Assembly (NCBI GenBank): GCA_963969395.1
Contig: OZ017805.1
Location: 11,036,001 to 11,100,000 of the forward strand
Length of the DNA stretch: 64,000 nucleotides
From: Pseudoscleropodium purum
Taxonomy: Eukaryota; Streptophyta; Bryopsida; Hypnales; Brachytheciaceae
Direction of reading: 5' to 3'
Both the position numbers and the translations under genes were made by a program. The notes beneath the pieces were generated by a model. It ran no database searches. It worked only from the letters and a program-made list of their open reading frames with translations, and was not told the DNA's origin. Positions 12,181 to 26,239 of the stretch are shown piece by piece (positions within the stretch are counted from its first letter, which is position 1; each line of letters starts with the position of its first letter).

Positions 12181-15100
12181 TATATTGAAGTCTACTTGTT
12201 AGGAACAGGTACACAAATGGGTTTGGGTGTTTTCATCTTAATTAAAAACATGCATAACAATTCTTAGAGGTATTAGAGCAATAGAAGATTTGTATTAGAA
12301 TCCTACACTTAAGTGTGGTACAATAGAAGAACAAAATTTCACTTGCTAATGCCTATTCACTATATTTTCCAACTAATAAGCCCTTGCCTTCTTACACAAC
12401 CAGGAAATTATTTCCTTGAAATGGCCTTTGATTGGCTAAGTTTATCTCCTAGGACAATCTATAGCAAGCAATTCTTTAAGTGTTTGACTTTGAAAAATCA
12501 CCTAAGTCAAAGTTTTGTTCTAATCAAAAGTTTTTTTAGCTACAGAAATATAACATGATGAACTACATGCAAAAATTCTTAAATTACAAAAAATTATTTT
12601 GGGATCCAAGAAGCTCTTGAAGTTGGATAACAATTAGAAAGTCCTCTTAGAATAAATAAACAAAATGATGATGAAATAATACTTTAAATATTTTAATCAT
12701 TCTATTTTGCTCATATTTTATTTTATTTTCTATTTTGTAATAAATCTATAAGTTTTTACCATTCTAAATCAATTGACTTTGTTCTTCTTATTCAATCAAA
12801 ATCAATCCAAAAAAAGAGTGTATTTTTATTTTGTGCTTGAAAAGAAACTATGGATTGCAAGATATTAAATTTAAAAATTTTCTTGTCTTCAAGATTTACA
12901 AAATATTAAAATAATTTCCAAATTTTTCTTGAATATAAGTTAGATTATCTAAGTTGCTTTGAGAATGGCACACGTTGTAAAATAACAACATCTCTAATGC
13001 CACATTTTTTACCCTTATTAGATAGGTAGTCCAAATAATAATTCTTTTAGGAAAGTGTATTAGCATTCTCAAGAAATAAAAGTCTTGAGTTGATTTATAA
13101 TTTTTTGATATTTATTAACTTCTTTCAATGGCTCCCTTTGAAAAATAAAATGCTTCAAATACCATTGGTTGCATCAAAAATCTTTTCAACTTCAAGTGGT
13201 TGCCTTGAAAAGCTTGTGGTGATTTTGTATGCATAGAGGTAATTCAATATCCAAATATAAATGATGTCAAACAAGTTGTAGCACTATTAGATGGGTATAC
13301 CTATACTAGTTTCACATCAAAATTATATCTCTTTAAATAAAAAATAAATATAAATTGAATTCATTATTATATTAAAAATATGATCATATATTATTGCAAT
13401 ATAAATTGTACCATATAAAAAAAATTGTACTACACTACCAATGAAATTTTTTTTATATACAAATCAATAATACCAAATCCATAATTATATTTCAAACATT
13501 TCATCTTTGGTTTTAAATGATATTAAAAAGTATTAAATTATTCAATGACAAAAATTGAAAAATAGAAATATAAGTCATATTGCACAATAGTGATTTGACT
13601 GTCATTTTAAAGTGATTTTCTAAATTACATTGTCTTTAAGATTTCTATAATTTTAAAGTGTAGAAAAATCCAAGGTTTTGTAATATTTAATCTTTTAAAG
13701 ATTATTTTCATGATTCTTGCAATTAAACATTCCTAATTTAGTTCCATCAATACACCTAAAATTCAAGATAAAATATAAATAATGGTTTATCATTTTTGAA
13801 ATACAATATCACTAAAACTTCATTCTTTCACAAATAGAATTACATAATGTGTATATCATTAAAGAAATTATCTTTCATACAAATATTTGAATCAAGTATT
13901 TATATACATAGAAATTTAGTTGAAAATAACAATAGAAGTTATGCCATCAATTATGGTTAATTTACAATATTCATTCCTACTAAACCAATAGCTCTATTTT
14001 ATACGATTTTTTTTTTTTAAATTTAGATTTAGATTTTCATTCTAAGAGTTTTATGTTTGAATGAATAATTGTTAACAATACAATATTACAGAATTATCCC
14101 TTCAAAGTATTTTGCAACTTTATTGCACACCCTCCTAAATGAATGAAATGGGAATCAAACTTCTAATTCTATTCAATAGAGATCTAACATTTACAATTTC
14201 TTCATCTAAGATTATATTGCAATCACTTCTCATAAAAGAAATCAAACTTTTCATGTCTCTAGATATAATGAATTTAAAATGTAGACCTTAGGAGCTATAA
14301 TTATATAGAGTTTTGAAATTCATGTCTATATTACATGACTCTACATACATTTTTTAATTTTTTTAAACACTTCAAATAATTTATAGAAATAAAATTATTG
14401 CAATTTCCATGGTCAATGTGAAAAATAAATTGATAAATGTGAAAAAAAATTCCTTTACTTAATAGTTTTTTGTAATGTACAATTTTCAATTAAAATTAGT
14501 TTTATGAAGTATCTAAGTTTGTTTATTAATAGGTCACACCTTATTATTGTCAACTTTGTTGTTCACATTGAATTATTACTATTATGATTAATTTAGAATT
14601 TCAATAATTGACTAAATAAATTTCTATAATTTTAATGAAAATTAAAATACATATTTTCTACAAATATTCTTTTTGGAATTTTTGATAAAATTTTCAAATT
14701 TCTCTGATTTTGAGCAGCACTAGATGATCATAAGAACTTGAAATACATTATTTTTTATTCTCAAAGAATTTCTTTTCCTATTTGGAAATCTTAGATTCAT
14801 TTGATTTTGATAAATAAAGAGTAAGTTGTGGAACATTTTGTTATGGAGGCATGTAGATTATTTTTATGAAAAAAGAATGTATTGACTTTGTTTGATCCCA
14901 ATTTTTACAATTACTCAAAAAAGGCCCAAAGAATTTTGTTTTCTTGTTAAAATTATCTCATTGTAGGAATTGGTGAATTTAATTCAATTTAAGAACTATT
15001 AATGATTTAGTTGGAGGGGGGATATTTTTTCATTTCAAGATTTTTATTTAATTAAAAAAAATCAAAGTATATAGTTCAAAAAATTAAAGTTAAGAGGATT

Positions 15101-16788
15101 CAAATTCCTAGAATCTAGTGTGGCAATGTCTACCAAAAGGGTTTCCCTTACTTCAAATGCAAATATTTTTCAATCCATGTGTTCAAAATCCACAAAAATT
15201 TTACCACTTGTTCTTATACATGTTTAATGTAAGTTCCTATTATAGTTCTATACCCTTGAAAATTAATTTTTTGTTTTCTTGCTTCAATGTAATAGAAATG
15301 GTAGTTTTGAGTTTCTTTTGGCAAAAAAAGACTTGGAGGCTTAAGGGATTATGTGTATAGTGGAAAAGAAGTTGTGTCAATTATAAATTATATTAAATAT
15401 TTTGAATTCTTTACTAAAAGTAAATGCTAGAATGAAATCACTTAGTGTTTTGTTTTTGTAATTTAAGGATATTTATACAACAATTTTAAGAAATATATAA
15501 GATTATAATATCTAAACTACACAATGTTGCAATTGCAATATTTTTTTGTGATTTGGAAAGTTTAAAAAATTTGTGAATGGAAAGTGAAACTTGATTTTAA
15601 CATCTTTATTATTGTGTAATTTTTTTTTAAAGACAAAAATAGAGCCAAAAATGATAATTGATACATTTACTTTTGCATGGATGGACCATTAGCCGATTTA
15701 AACAATTTTGGAAGGCTTAATTGTAGTAATCTAATTAGTCTAGTCTATGTTCAATTTCACAACAAATTTTTTTGTATCCCATTGTGTAGGAATTTGATGC
15801 TAAAATTAGATTGCAAGCTTTAGAAACATTTTTTAATACAAACATTGATTCTCATAGAATTTTTTATTTTGTGTGTTGCTAATCTCACCTAAGGAAATAT
15901 TAATTCTAATAATATTTTTTTAATCCATATGGATTTTTTTTATAAAAATTTCAATTCTTAATGTCTTTCTAATAGCTTGATGGTTACTTCTTAAAAACCT
16001 AAAATATTCTACTTAAAACCTTTTTTTCAAGAAAATACCAAATATATTTATTGTGTATCACTATGCTCTCCATTTTTACAAAAGAATTCATACTATTTTA
16101 GTGATTTTTAATAATTAATATGAATTTTACATAAAAATTATGTTAGAAAATTATGTAAAGTTCATTTGATATTTTTAAGATAAAAAATAATTCCAATTTT
16201 AATATGCAAATTGTTACCTACAAAAATCATCAAATTTTTAAATACATGATTTAGCATATAAAACTAATGAACCTTGATCTTATGCAACCATGACTTGTTA
16301 TTCAAAAATCAAACTTAAATCATTACATTGCATAGTTTTCAACAATGGCAATTTAATGCAATTCTATAGAAATAAATATAAAATTACATGAATAATCTTT
16401 ATTTGTGAAATAATATATGTTCAATCCTTTTCTAAGATATATTTTCTTATATTTTTTGCATACAATATAACTAATTATATTTTATTATATATTTTATAGA
16501 CTAAAAATAGTTATGTTAAATTTTAACAAAATTTCATTTTCTTCAAGTTTCAAATCTAGATCCCAACTTTAGATGAACAATTGTTTAAAATAAAGACTTT
16601 GCACTTGCTTGCTAATCAAAAATATTCAATTGAGAGTGTGTTGAATTTCTACACATAATTGAAAACCAATGGAGCCAAAATGCCCAACAAATGTTTGGAA
16701 CTCCAATTTTGAAAAAATAAAGATTTTATAGGATATCCATCAAATAATGAATAGATGTAGTATACCACTGTACAAATTGTCCAATTTT
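12181..16788. other. AT-rich stretch, no feature recognised
   Basis: About 4.6 kb of sequence dominated by A/T runs. Short open frames exist (for example 12313-12558 and 15118-15360, plus strand), but neither shows a recognisable domain, a splice context or coherent extension on either side. Confidence 0.35.
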
Positions 16789-17704
16789 ACCCCCTAAAGT
16801 CTCATTATTCTTTTAGAGAATAAAATGGATTTTAAATAGGCTCCTTATTTGTCATGATATTTTGAAACTTTTTGTAAAGATAGAAAAACACATTATCTTT
16901 ATGGAAATACAATTTTCATTTCAATCGATGCTCTAAAGTAAAAAATTTCCTATAATAAGCCCAAATTTCAATTTGGTGGGCAAAACAATTCTTGCTAAAA
17001 CTTAGAAAAAAAAAATTATAATTTTTGTTTTTACAGATTTTATTTTTACCAAAATAGGAAGCCTTGATTCATTCCATTTGGATTTGTTATATAAAAGTTA
17101 GGGGCAGTTTTATTTTTTGGGCAATGAGAGCATCTTTTTGAAAAAATAAATTGTGGAATTCTTTTTTGAATTCAACTTTCACAATTCTTCAAAAAAAAAA
17201 TTCACATGGTTTTGTTTATGTGCTAGAGCAATCTTACTATTGAAATTAGTGTGTTTCAAATTCATCTAACAACTATTTATGGTTTAGTTTTTCCTTCAAA
17301 TCTTGAACCTACTTCCATTTAACAAATTTTTAATGAGTGAAAATAAATTGTGTTTTTTCTTAAGAAAAGTTCTAGGCTCTCAACTCAAATTTTCAGCATA
17401 AAAAATTAGAAATTCAAAATCAATAGTGCAACATTTTTTAAGTTAAGAAGATTAAAGTAAAAGAATCTAGTCAAAGAAGGTGCAAGAAAACTTGTTTTTT
17501 AAACTTTAAATGCAAATATCTTGCAATCTACATGATCATAGTTTTTGAAAGCTCTTCCACACATTTTTACACTAGTCTAATACAAGATTGCATGGTTAGA
17601 TATGCAAAAAAACAACACAAAAATTAAGTTTTTTGCTCTTTGCAATAGATATGACAATTTTGAGTGTTTTTTGATGGAAAAAAGGCTTTCAGACTTCAAG
17701 AGTT
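16789..17704 (+). mobile_element. TTAA-CCCC element family, copy C
   Basis: Starts near TTTTAC-CCCCTAAAG and ends near TTCAAGAG-TTAA. The interior keeps the CTTGCAATCTACATG and ACAAGATTGCATGGTTA blocks in the same order as copy A, though more diverged. Confidence 0.55.
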
Positions 17705-18159
17705 AAGGTGTAAATTTGAACTTTGAGATGAAATTTATAGCTCATTGTGTAGACATGTATTGGCCATATACATTAGAAATTAACTATGTATATGACTCAA
17801 AAAAGAAGTGCATTCCAGTAGCAAGACATAATCACATATACAAGTTAGGTTGCAATACTTCCAAAAGTTGAATGGTGTAACCTATGAACATTGCACATTT
17901 TGTAATTTGCAAATTACTCCCATCATGAATTTATTCATTATTCTCATGTCTTATAAAGAATAAAGTGCAAATCAAAGTAAATGGATGCTACACTTAGAGA
18001 ATGAGGGTCAAAATAAAATGTATGGCCACCTTTTACAAGTGTCATGACTAAATAACACAAAAAATGGTGAAGGATTTGAACTTTCTTTCTAAAGTTTGCA
18101 CCACGATAAAATCATGATGTGTGTGAATTTGAATTATTTAATAATTAATATGCATGTTT
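17705..18159. other. no feature recognised
   Basis: Non-coding AT-rich spacer between two copies of the same element family. Confidence 0.35.
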
Positions 18160-18432
18160 TTTTTGTAAAAATGTGACCTTGTGAAGTTCATTTGCCTGCT
18201 TTTTTTTCAGGGACAAAAAAATGATTTTTGTCACTTCAAATGCTAATATCTTGCAATCTACACTGTGGAAATTTCTGAGTTTTTTTTCATATCTTATTAA
18301 ACTAATGTACTACAAGATCCTATGGTTACATGTGTCTAAAAATGTTTTTTTTTCTAAATTTTGAAACTTATATAAGAAATGGCAGTTTTGGAGCATTTGT
18401 GGGGAAAACATAGTCAAAGAACTTTAGGGGTT
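18160..18432 (+). mobile_element. TTAA-CCCC element family, copy D (3' fragment)
   Basis: Only the right-hand third is present, from AAAAATGTGACCTTGTGAAG to ACTTTAGGGG-TTAA. It is closely related to copy B, and the intact right end keeps AGGGG-TTAA. The left part is missing. Confidence 0.65.
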
Positions 18433-20439
18433 AAGAAGGGTTATTTTTTGAACTGATGCAGTTATTTTTTTAGGCAAAACCAAAAAATATCTATTAAATA
18501 ATGGAATATTTGAAAATCAAAGTCTTTAAAATCTTTACCATATAGATGTTAAAGAACTAACACACGATTCTTAAAAAAAATGATAGATGAAAAAAATGCA
18601 TTTTTGTATGTTTGAAATGTGTTTGCATTCATTCATTGATCAAAATTTAAATGTTTGGTCCTTTAGGAGATAAGCCACTGGTGTCATTCTATTTGAGCAA
18701 GAGTACCTTGACCCTTAAATTTTGCAATGACCAAAAATGGGTCAATCCATTTTTAGAATGTCCATTTTTTGAATGTAGGAATGGAAAAAGTCACTTGAAC
18801 TTGATTTCATTCTCAAGAGATCAAGTTAGCTATTTAGTGGTGTTTCATATTTAGAAAAAAATCACTATTGAATTTACAAAAATTTACAAAGCATAGGTGG
18901 TCTAGAATTATAATAAAGAGGCATTGCTTTGTGAAACTTTGGCCAATGAGGTAGAGGCATGTGTTCATGAGTAAGTAGTGTCAAAATTGTACCACTTGGT
19001 ATTAGCAAGGCTAGGTCCAACCTTTGGAATGTAAGACACGTGGTTGGACAATGATGACCCTTGGAATTCTAATGGGTTCCTAGTGTAGACTGTTCATATT
19101 GCTTTTCAATGAGTTGATCAATAATAGATTAGACCTAGAGTGTCCCCAATCTCTCCCTTTTTTTAACTTTGCCTAGTCTATGGGTATGTACAACTATTGG
19201 AATACACATTTTGCACTTCGATTTGAGCCGTTTTTTTTAAAAAAAAATTCCCTTTTGTTTGCCTTTTCTTGTGTTCCTTCATTCTATCATATTTGATCTT
19301 AAATTTTGGCTTTAGATTTGTGACAAATCTTCTATTTCTCTTATGATTTTAAAAATTTAACAATGAAGTAGTCATGTATTGCAAGACCATTTTCTCACTC
19401 AATTTTTTATCCTAAAAGTATAAGACTTGTTTCCATGCATGTGGAACTTGGTTATCTTGAGAATGAGAGTAGGATGCCAATTTTTTTAAGTGTTATGTGT
19501 TCAAAAGAGCTAGTCAAAGCACAATTTTGACTACTCAAAACCATTAAATTCCTTGTAGTACCCTTCACTTTTATGTTATAATCTTACAATCTATGACTTG
19601 GATTGAAACCAAACTTTGTAGAGATTATAAAGACTTGGCTTTCTTCAAGATCCTATGGTTAATCTTGCCTAAAAATGACTCATCGTACTTTAAGCTTCAA
19701 CACTTTGTTACTATGAAAATTGAGATCTAAAATGCCTTCATAATGGCTGAAAAACTTAAGCAGTAAAGTGCAGATTTGATGTGGTACTGTAGTAACAAAT
19801 TTTCAGACTTGTAAACAAAGTGCCTGTAATATCTGAAGGGTATGAAAGCAGCCAGTGTCGGTGAGTTATACAACAAACAATTTTTTTTAACAGGTTCTTG
19901 AAATTGGAAGATTATAATGGTTGACTAAGAAACATGGGAGTTGACTTGACTGGCAGCATCATTTAGCATAAAATACATGCTCTACTGTATACAACTGCAT
20001 AGTTGTCCCCCAAAATACAAAAAATAGTAAACCCTAGGAGGAGGTTGCCAGGCATTGTAGTAAATAATTTTCTAGTCATATACGGTGGGCACTCCTCAAA
20101 TGTGCCACTGACCTTAACCATTTAAGGACGGGCTGGTCTCCACTTAAAATGATCATTTTCTAATATTGTGGGAATCAATTGCTTAAAAAAAATGGAAAAG
20201 TACTCATTGAAAATCAAACTACTATAAAAAGATGTTCCCTTCTCAAAACAAAATTCCAAAGGTGAATAGTTGCACTTTTGTCCAATGCAAAAGAATTCTC
20301 TGTCATTCATCAAACACAAATGGACATTTCAAACTGGAGTAAGGTAACTTAAGTTATGACATTCTAAATATTATACTTCCCCACTCCCATCCATAGGCAT
20401 GTTGAGGGTTGGAAATTCTTATGCCATGCCTTGGCTTTA
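18433..20439. other. no gene; diverged repeat relics
   Basis: No supported coding region. About 19560-19745 resembles the right half of the TTAA-CCCC and X families in block order (TCTTACAATCTATG, then CAAGATCCTATGGTTA), but it is too diverged to delimit. Confidence 0.35.
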
Positions 20440-20740
20440 TAGTAAAATATGCTTCAGTGAACATCTTTGGCGCACCCATAAATTTGGGACTTTTCTGAGA
20501 AGGTAGAAGGTTAGTTGAAGAACCAAAATTGGCATCTAACTTAACCCAAGTTGTTTCATATTTTTTGAAGCTTCATAGGATTAGTTATGAATTTGGGAAT
20601 TTGAACTGCAATGCACTAAAAGTTTCCACATGCTAAAATGTACACAATTTGTACATTTCTAGTGCAAAGAGAAAGCAAAATGTACCTCTATATTAGAGAG
20701 CACTTTGCATACCTCCTACCTTACTTTTGAACTGAGCTCT
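20440..20740 (+). mobile_element. dispersed repeat family Y, copy 1
   Basis: Shares with 26240-26470 a series of blocks in the same order: AATTGGCATYTARC, TTTCATATTTTTT, ATTAGTT, CACYWAAAGYWTYCAC, and TAAAATGTRCAC followed by TTTG. Termini not defined; non-coding. Confidence 0.45.
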
Positions 20741-20895
20741 TTAAAGGCAGTGCAAAAGGCCATGTAAGGGACCTCAAGCGAATCAGATCTTATCCACCAA
20801 GAGTCAATAATTGGGTGAATGAAAATCGTTTGTTGTTTCTGTGTTATGGCCTTCCTTTTCTGTACGTTGTTCAGATTTTGGAGCCTTTCAAGGTT

Positions 20896-21527
20896 AACCC
20901 CTGAATGCGTGAGGCACCAAAATTTGGTGTTTGCAAAACTTTGAAGTTAAATAAAACTTAACCAAGTTTTTAATTTTAGTAATTTATATTTTTGAAAAGT
21001 TCTTGCAATCTAGTTTTAGCATCAAAAATTGATCTTCAAAATATTAGTGATTTTTCTATTCAAGATTTTGTACAAGGATACCCATTGCAATCTTGACTTT
21101 GCATAGTGTTGAGAGCTCTTGGAAATGAGCTTCAAATACACTAAATCTTGGAGAAAAAATCACATTCAAAATTAATTTAAAAAAATTATAGAGTAGATTT
21201 TAAGAAGTCATAAATTAATTGGGGACAAACATGATAGGCCATTTAACCTCATATTTTATTGGTCACCAATTTTTTAGATTTGACTTGTAAAAAGAAGATT
21301 GAAAAACTTCACAGTTTTAACATCCTCGTGGGCAAACATTATAATTTTTCACTGTGTAAGTGATATTGTTGTATATTCTTTTCCTTTGAGATTTCTAACA
21401 TGTCTAGTTTGAATTTGTACGGTTACAATTCAAAAAAATTGATACAACTTATCGAAATGTTGGGCATTTTGTTCGATTTAGAGCAAATTCCAAGAAGCTC
21501 AAAACAAGCCTTGGGCATTTAGGGGTT
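20896..21527 (+). mobile_element. TTAA-CCCC-ended element E (short, diverged)
   Basis: The left end gTTAA-CCCCTGAATGCGTGAGGC mirrors the right end GCCTTGGGCATTTAGGGG-TTCA, so terminal inverted repeats extend about 20 bases with few mismatches. The interior is not clearly related to copy A. Same terminal logic, about 0.63 kb, non-coding. Confidence 0.5.
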
Positions 21528-21622
21528 CATAAACTCAAACTGAAGTAAGTTCCTTTTGCACAATTGACCTTTACAAGTTTTTTTTAAAACATAGGAATTG
21601 TTGTGAAAAGAATGGACGAGGA

Positions 21623-22013
21623 TAGCCAACTCATTTCCAACCACTTAAGCAATTGCACATATTTGGAGTGCAATCTTTTGGAATTTGTACTTTTTCCCAT
21701 GTACAAAAATAGAGTTTAGAAGGATCTTCTATTTTTCTAGAATTTTATCACACAAAACATAACTACTATGAATTTTTTAGTAGAAGATTTTCTTTGACCT
21801 ATAATGGTGATATAGACCTTTATATTTCTAACCATAAGTTGATTACAAAATCAACCAAGAGTTGTTGCAATATTGTAAGTCTTGTAGACAATAGTAATGC
21901 GCTTGAACTGTGTCAAGAATTGTGCCATAATTAATCATTACTCATCTTCTCCTAATTAGAAAGAGAATAGTCTATATCATGAGAATGGGGGGTGATTAGA
22001 AATGGGTCGACTA
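21623..22013 (-). mobile_element. about 390-base MITE, unit 1 (reverse orientation)
   Basis: Termini AGCCAACTCATTTCC and AAATGGGTCGACT form the inverted repeat. The interior is the reverse-complement relative of 22167-22554, including CTAACCATAAGTTGATTAC opposite ATCAACTTATGGTTAG. Confidence 0.65.
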
Positions 22014-22166
22014 ACTTACTATAACTTAAATATGTTGAAGTTTTCTATGGAGTCTTTATCATCTCCATGGGAACTTGTTAGACTACCTCAAGATGCTCTT
22101 GTCAGAATTCACAAAGCACATGTTGAGTCATTTGTAAATGTAGTAAGAACTTATTGAAGGTTATAG

Positions 22167-22554
22167 TAGCCAACCCATTTTTATCACCCCCATTATTGTG
22201 ATATAGACTATTTTCTTTCTGATGAGTAGGAGATTTGTAGTGATTAATTATGACACAATTTCCAACACAATTGTAGCAAATTATTGTTGGTTGCCAGACT
22301 TACAATATTCCAACCAGTCCTTGGTTGATTTTGCAATCAACTTATGGTTAGAAATAAAAAGGTCCATATCACTACTATAGGTCAAAGAGAATCTTCCACT
22401 AAAAAATTCGTATTGATTACATTTGGTGTAATAAAATTCTGGAAAAACAGAAAATCCTTCCAAACTTTTTTTGTACATGGAAAAAATTATGAATTCAAAA
22501 AATTTGCACTCCAAATATGCGTAATTGCTTAAGTGGTTGAAAATGGGTTGGCTA
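22167..22554 (+). mobile_element. about 390-base MITE, unit 2
   Basis: Terminal inverted repeats GTAGCCAACCCATTTT and AAAATGGGTTGGCTAC match perfectly over 16 bases. Non-coding. The open frames on both strands here are by-products of the inverted relation to unit 1. Confidence 0.7.
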
Positions 22555-22596
22555 CCCTAAATTATGTGTTAGGGGAAGAAAAAATATAATTACAAG

Positions 22597-22966
22597 AGCT
22601 GACTCATTTTTTACTATTAACCTAATTTTATTATATAGGCTACTCTCTTTCCATCCAACAAAAAAAAGTAGGAGATTAATTATAGCACAATTTCCTATGC
22701 AATCATGGCACAACGCGATTGGATGCATTCTTGGTTGATTTTGCAGCCAATTCATAGTTGGAAATAGAAAGACCTATATGATAAGGATAGATTGAACAAA
22801 ATCTTCAACTAAAACATTTATAGTAATTATGTTTTGAAGATTGAAATTCTGAAAAAATATAGAATTTTTCTAAACTCTATTTTTGTACATGGTAAAATTT
22901 CTTTACTCAAGAAGCTTGTGCTCTAGGTATGTGTAATTGCTTCAGTGGAAGGAAATAAGTCGGTTC
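22597..22966 (+). mobile_element. about 370-base MITE, unit 3
   Basis: Same orientation and block order as unit 2 (TTGGTTGATTTTGCA, then TTTTTGTACATGG, then GTGTAATTGCTT). Decayed termini AGCTGACTCATTTTT and GGAAATAAGTCGGTT. It ends 4 bases before repeat family X. Confidence 0.6.
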
Positions 22967-22970
22967 CCTT

Positions 22971-23947
22971 AACCCCTCATTGCCATAGGGGACCAAAAGT
23001 ATCCTCACATAATGTCAAGTTCAATTCAAAATCTTGTAACTTTTGCATCCAATGTCTAAATTCAATAAAACTTGTTGGAAAATTTGTAGTCTCTCTTCTA
23101 GTTTATGTGGTAAGATTTTCAAATTGAATGAAGATGTACAAAGTAATTGGAAGCCAATCAAAGTTCACAAGTTCAATCTGAATCCACTAAACTGCATTTG
23201 ATGGTTGCAATTTTGGGGGGTTGTATCTCCTTCATCTAAAGTTTGTTTTCAATAAAAATTTGTTGTATATTGTTTCCCTTCTAGTCTTGTTATTATGGTA
23301 AATTTTTCATATCAATCCAAGTTTTTTTGAATGTTTGGGAGCAATTTGAAGTTCAAAATCCTGACATTTTTCGATTACATTGATCTTTGGTGGCGTGTTT
23401 CTTCTCTATACAATGTCCATTTCTAATATGAAAAAATTGGAAAATTTGCGCATACTAGTCTAGTTTGTGTGGATAAAATTTTATATTAATCTAAGAAGTT
23501 ATGAGTGACTAAGAAGCATTTTAGTAGAGGGAGGTTTAGTCTCATATGTGTTTTCTGCAACTTTCCTTGCAGATTTTTTGACATTTGCAAGCCATTTTGC
23601 AAACATATTGACTCAATTTATTGATATATTTTTTCTTCAATGTCTTTATATGTTGGTTTCGAATCACTTTATAGTTTCCAATTTTTTCATTTGAGTAAGT
23701 TTAGAAATTGAATTTTACCTCCAAGTGTGTTGCTAGGAAATTTTCAACATCTTATTTCAACATTGAAACATTATAATCTTTCAATCTATACGGTCAAATG
23801 AGTCCAAATTTGATCCACATCATCTACAACATGTTCACTACAAGATTGTATGGTTAAGATCTTTATAACTTAGTGACATTTACATCTATACCACTTCAAA
23901 TGCAATGATGTTTTTGAACTCAAATGGGACTTTGGGGATGAGGGGTT
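22971..23947 (+). mobile_element. repeat family X, full-length candidate
   Basis: Left end cTTAA-CCCCTCATTGCCA; right end TGGGGATGAGGGG-TTCA. The terminal inverted repeat CCCCTCATNNCCA is bounded by TTAA on one side and TTCA on the other. About 0.98 kb, non-coding. Partial relatives lie at 27137-27735 (same strand) and 11945-12180 (opposite strand). The ends place it with the TTAA-CCCC group. Confidence 0.6.
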
Positions 23948-24943
23948 CAGATAGAATCATTTGTAGTTGATCACTTAAGCAATTTTGTGCATGATTAGGA
24001 GGGGTATATGGCAATGCAAATTTTCTACTATGTAGAAAGATAGAGATGATAGGCATTGCAAAGTTTCTGTTAATTGTATTCCTTGAATTCAAATTATTAT
24101 AAGTTTTGGAAGTCAAAAGTTGGTCTCAACCCATCCTAGTGTATAGAGTCTTTCTTAATTGCTCATTTTGAGACTACTTTGTATTGACTTTAGAACTCAA
24201 ATTTAGAAGCATGTGTTATGACACTTTGGTACCCACAATGCTACGACAATTAAGAAAATGTATTCCAAAACTAAAGACTTGCTACTATTCTAGTATCTCA
24301 TGCTATAATTTTCGTAACACCTAGCAATCTATCCTATCTTGCTTCTAAAATTACTCCAAATACAAAACTTTGAACCTCATTATTACCATCCCAAAACTAA
24401 TTATGAAAATCAATCCTAGCTTTTGTTGTAATTCACACACCCTATAGATTGCATACAAGTTTTTGGTCAATGACGAGTGGATCTACTATAGTAGATATGA
24501 ATCAAGGAATAATGTTAATGTAGATAAAGGTTGAAGTTTTTTTCTTCTCATAATTTAATAATTAATAGATGATAAATATTTTAACAATTTTGGTATTCAG
24601 ATTTACAAATGTTTTTTGTTGACCTTGACCATTTGATTTGGTATATGCAATAAGAATAAGAAAATGTTCAATTTCAAAAGCAATCTCTTCAATAGTATTA
24701 TTGACATCAATCTTGCTTTCGAATTTCATATAATCTTAACTTATTACGGTTGGAATAATTTCAATAATGCTTGCTATAAATTAGATAGTTATTGGTAAAG
24801 TCTAGCAATTTATCTCAATTGGCCAACCAAAGTTACCAACCACTATCTAAAATAGGAATATCCAAAAATACCAAGTACCTTACAACATCACTTGATTAAA
24901 TGTTCACAATAGATAGATCTTGTAAATTAAAATATGTATATTT
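23948..24943. other. no feature recognised
   Basis: AT-rich, no termini or coherent reading frame. Confidence 0.35.
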
Positions 24944-25871
24944 ATCCCCTAAAGTTCCATGACTATGTTTTCATTGAAAATGCTTGAAAGATTGCCATTT
25001 TTAGAACAAGTACCAAATTTTTGAAAAATAACTTTATTGACATTTGTAATTATAGGATCTTGCAATATTTTGACTTGAAAATATGAGGTAAAATTTTCAA
25101 AAACTTCCACCACGTGGATTGCGAGATATAAGCATTCAAATTCACTAAAATCAATTTTTAGACCCTACAAAAAACAGGGAAGCTGCACTTCACAAGCCTA
25201 ATTTCCTATGAAAAAATGCCCACAATGGTGTTTCTTCTTTGCATTCTTTTTTTAAGACAAGTTGGCCACATGCTTGAAAAATTTCAGATTATTTTGAATT
25301 GTACAACATATAGGAAAAAAATAGTAAGTAGATAGTAGTAGAAAATGATTTAAAATACTAAATTGTTAAGAGTCTAAACATCAAATTGAAAAATGCCAAT
25401 TTCAATGGTTGTAATATTGTAATAAATGATCTCAATCCTATGATTTTATTTTTTTCAGAAATATTGAAAATTGAGGAAGATAAAAGACTTCAAAGTTTAT
25501 TTTAGTGTAGAAAATCCATAACTACTTGCAATCAAAAAATCCTCACAACTATTGACTCATTTATCAAAATGTAATAATTTTAAGCTTTCCATGTATATAT
25601 AATTCTAGTAAACCAATTTCAAATTTTGTTTCTAAAAAATGATTTTTTATAATCCACTTGGACTGCCCATTTATGAAAAAAAGTAACATATTAGGCCATA
25701 ATTTTTTACTCATATTTCTAAATGTCATGAAATTTAGTGCATAAGAAAGATATTCCTTGTTCCCACCTTCTATTAAAATTTGGGCAAAAAATATGGAAGT
25801 CTCTAGTTACACATACTTGTGCCTAAATTTACTATGTAGCCAAAAACATGCATGTTGGTCGTACAGGGATT
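24944..25871 (-). mobile_element. TTAA-CCCC element family, copy F
   Basis: Inverted relative to copy A: starts TTAT-CCCCTAAAGTTCCATG and ends GTACAGGG-ATTA. It contains the reverse forms of the shared blocks, for example the G-C variant of TTGCAAGATATTAGCAT, and CTACTATTTTTTTCCTATATG on the complementary strand. Non-coding. Confidence 0.65.
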
Positions 25872-26239
25872 ATGAAGAAACAATTTCCAAACATCTACTA
25901 GAAAACTGTGATTATTTTTAAATTTTGCCTAAAGAATCCAAATGAAGCATTCTTTGGTGCATTGAAATCCTCCATCACTTGCCAACCAATAAATTTCAAC
26001 AATATAATAATATAAATTATTTTTAGTAAAAAAGTAACAACTGTAGATGTGCCTATCTTGAAATATATCCAATCAAATGGTGGAAATTCGCCATAATCCA
26101 TTTACAATTAATGCTAGAGGAAATAGATCAATATAACAAATTACTATATAACTTATTGTCTTTGTATTTATTGTAGCAGTTCAAGAAAGATAACTACTAA
26201 GGTAGGAGGTCCATAAAGCAAATATTCAAGAGTTATAAA

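Noticed and set aside
22281..22755. Open frames on both strands in the MITE cluster
   Set aside because: They arise from the inverted repeats between units 1 and 2 and show no coding character.
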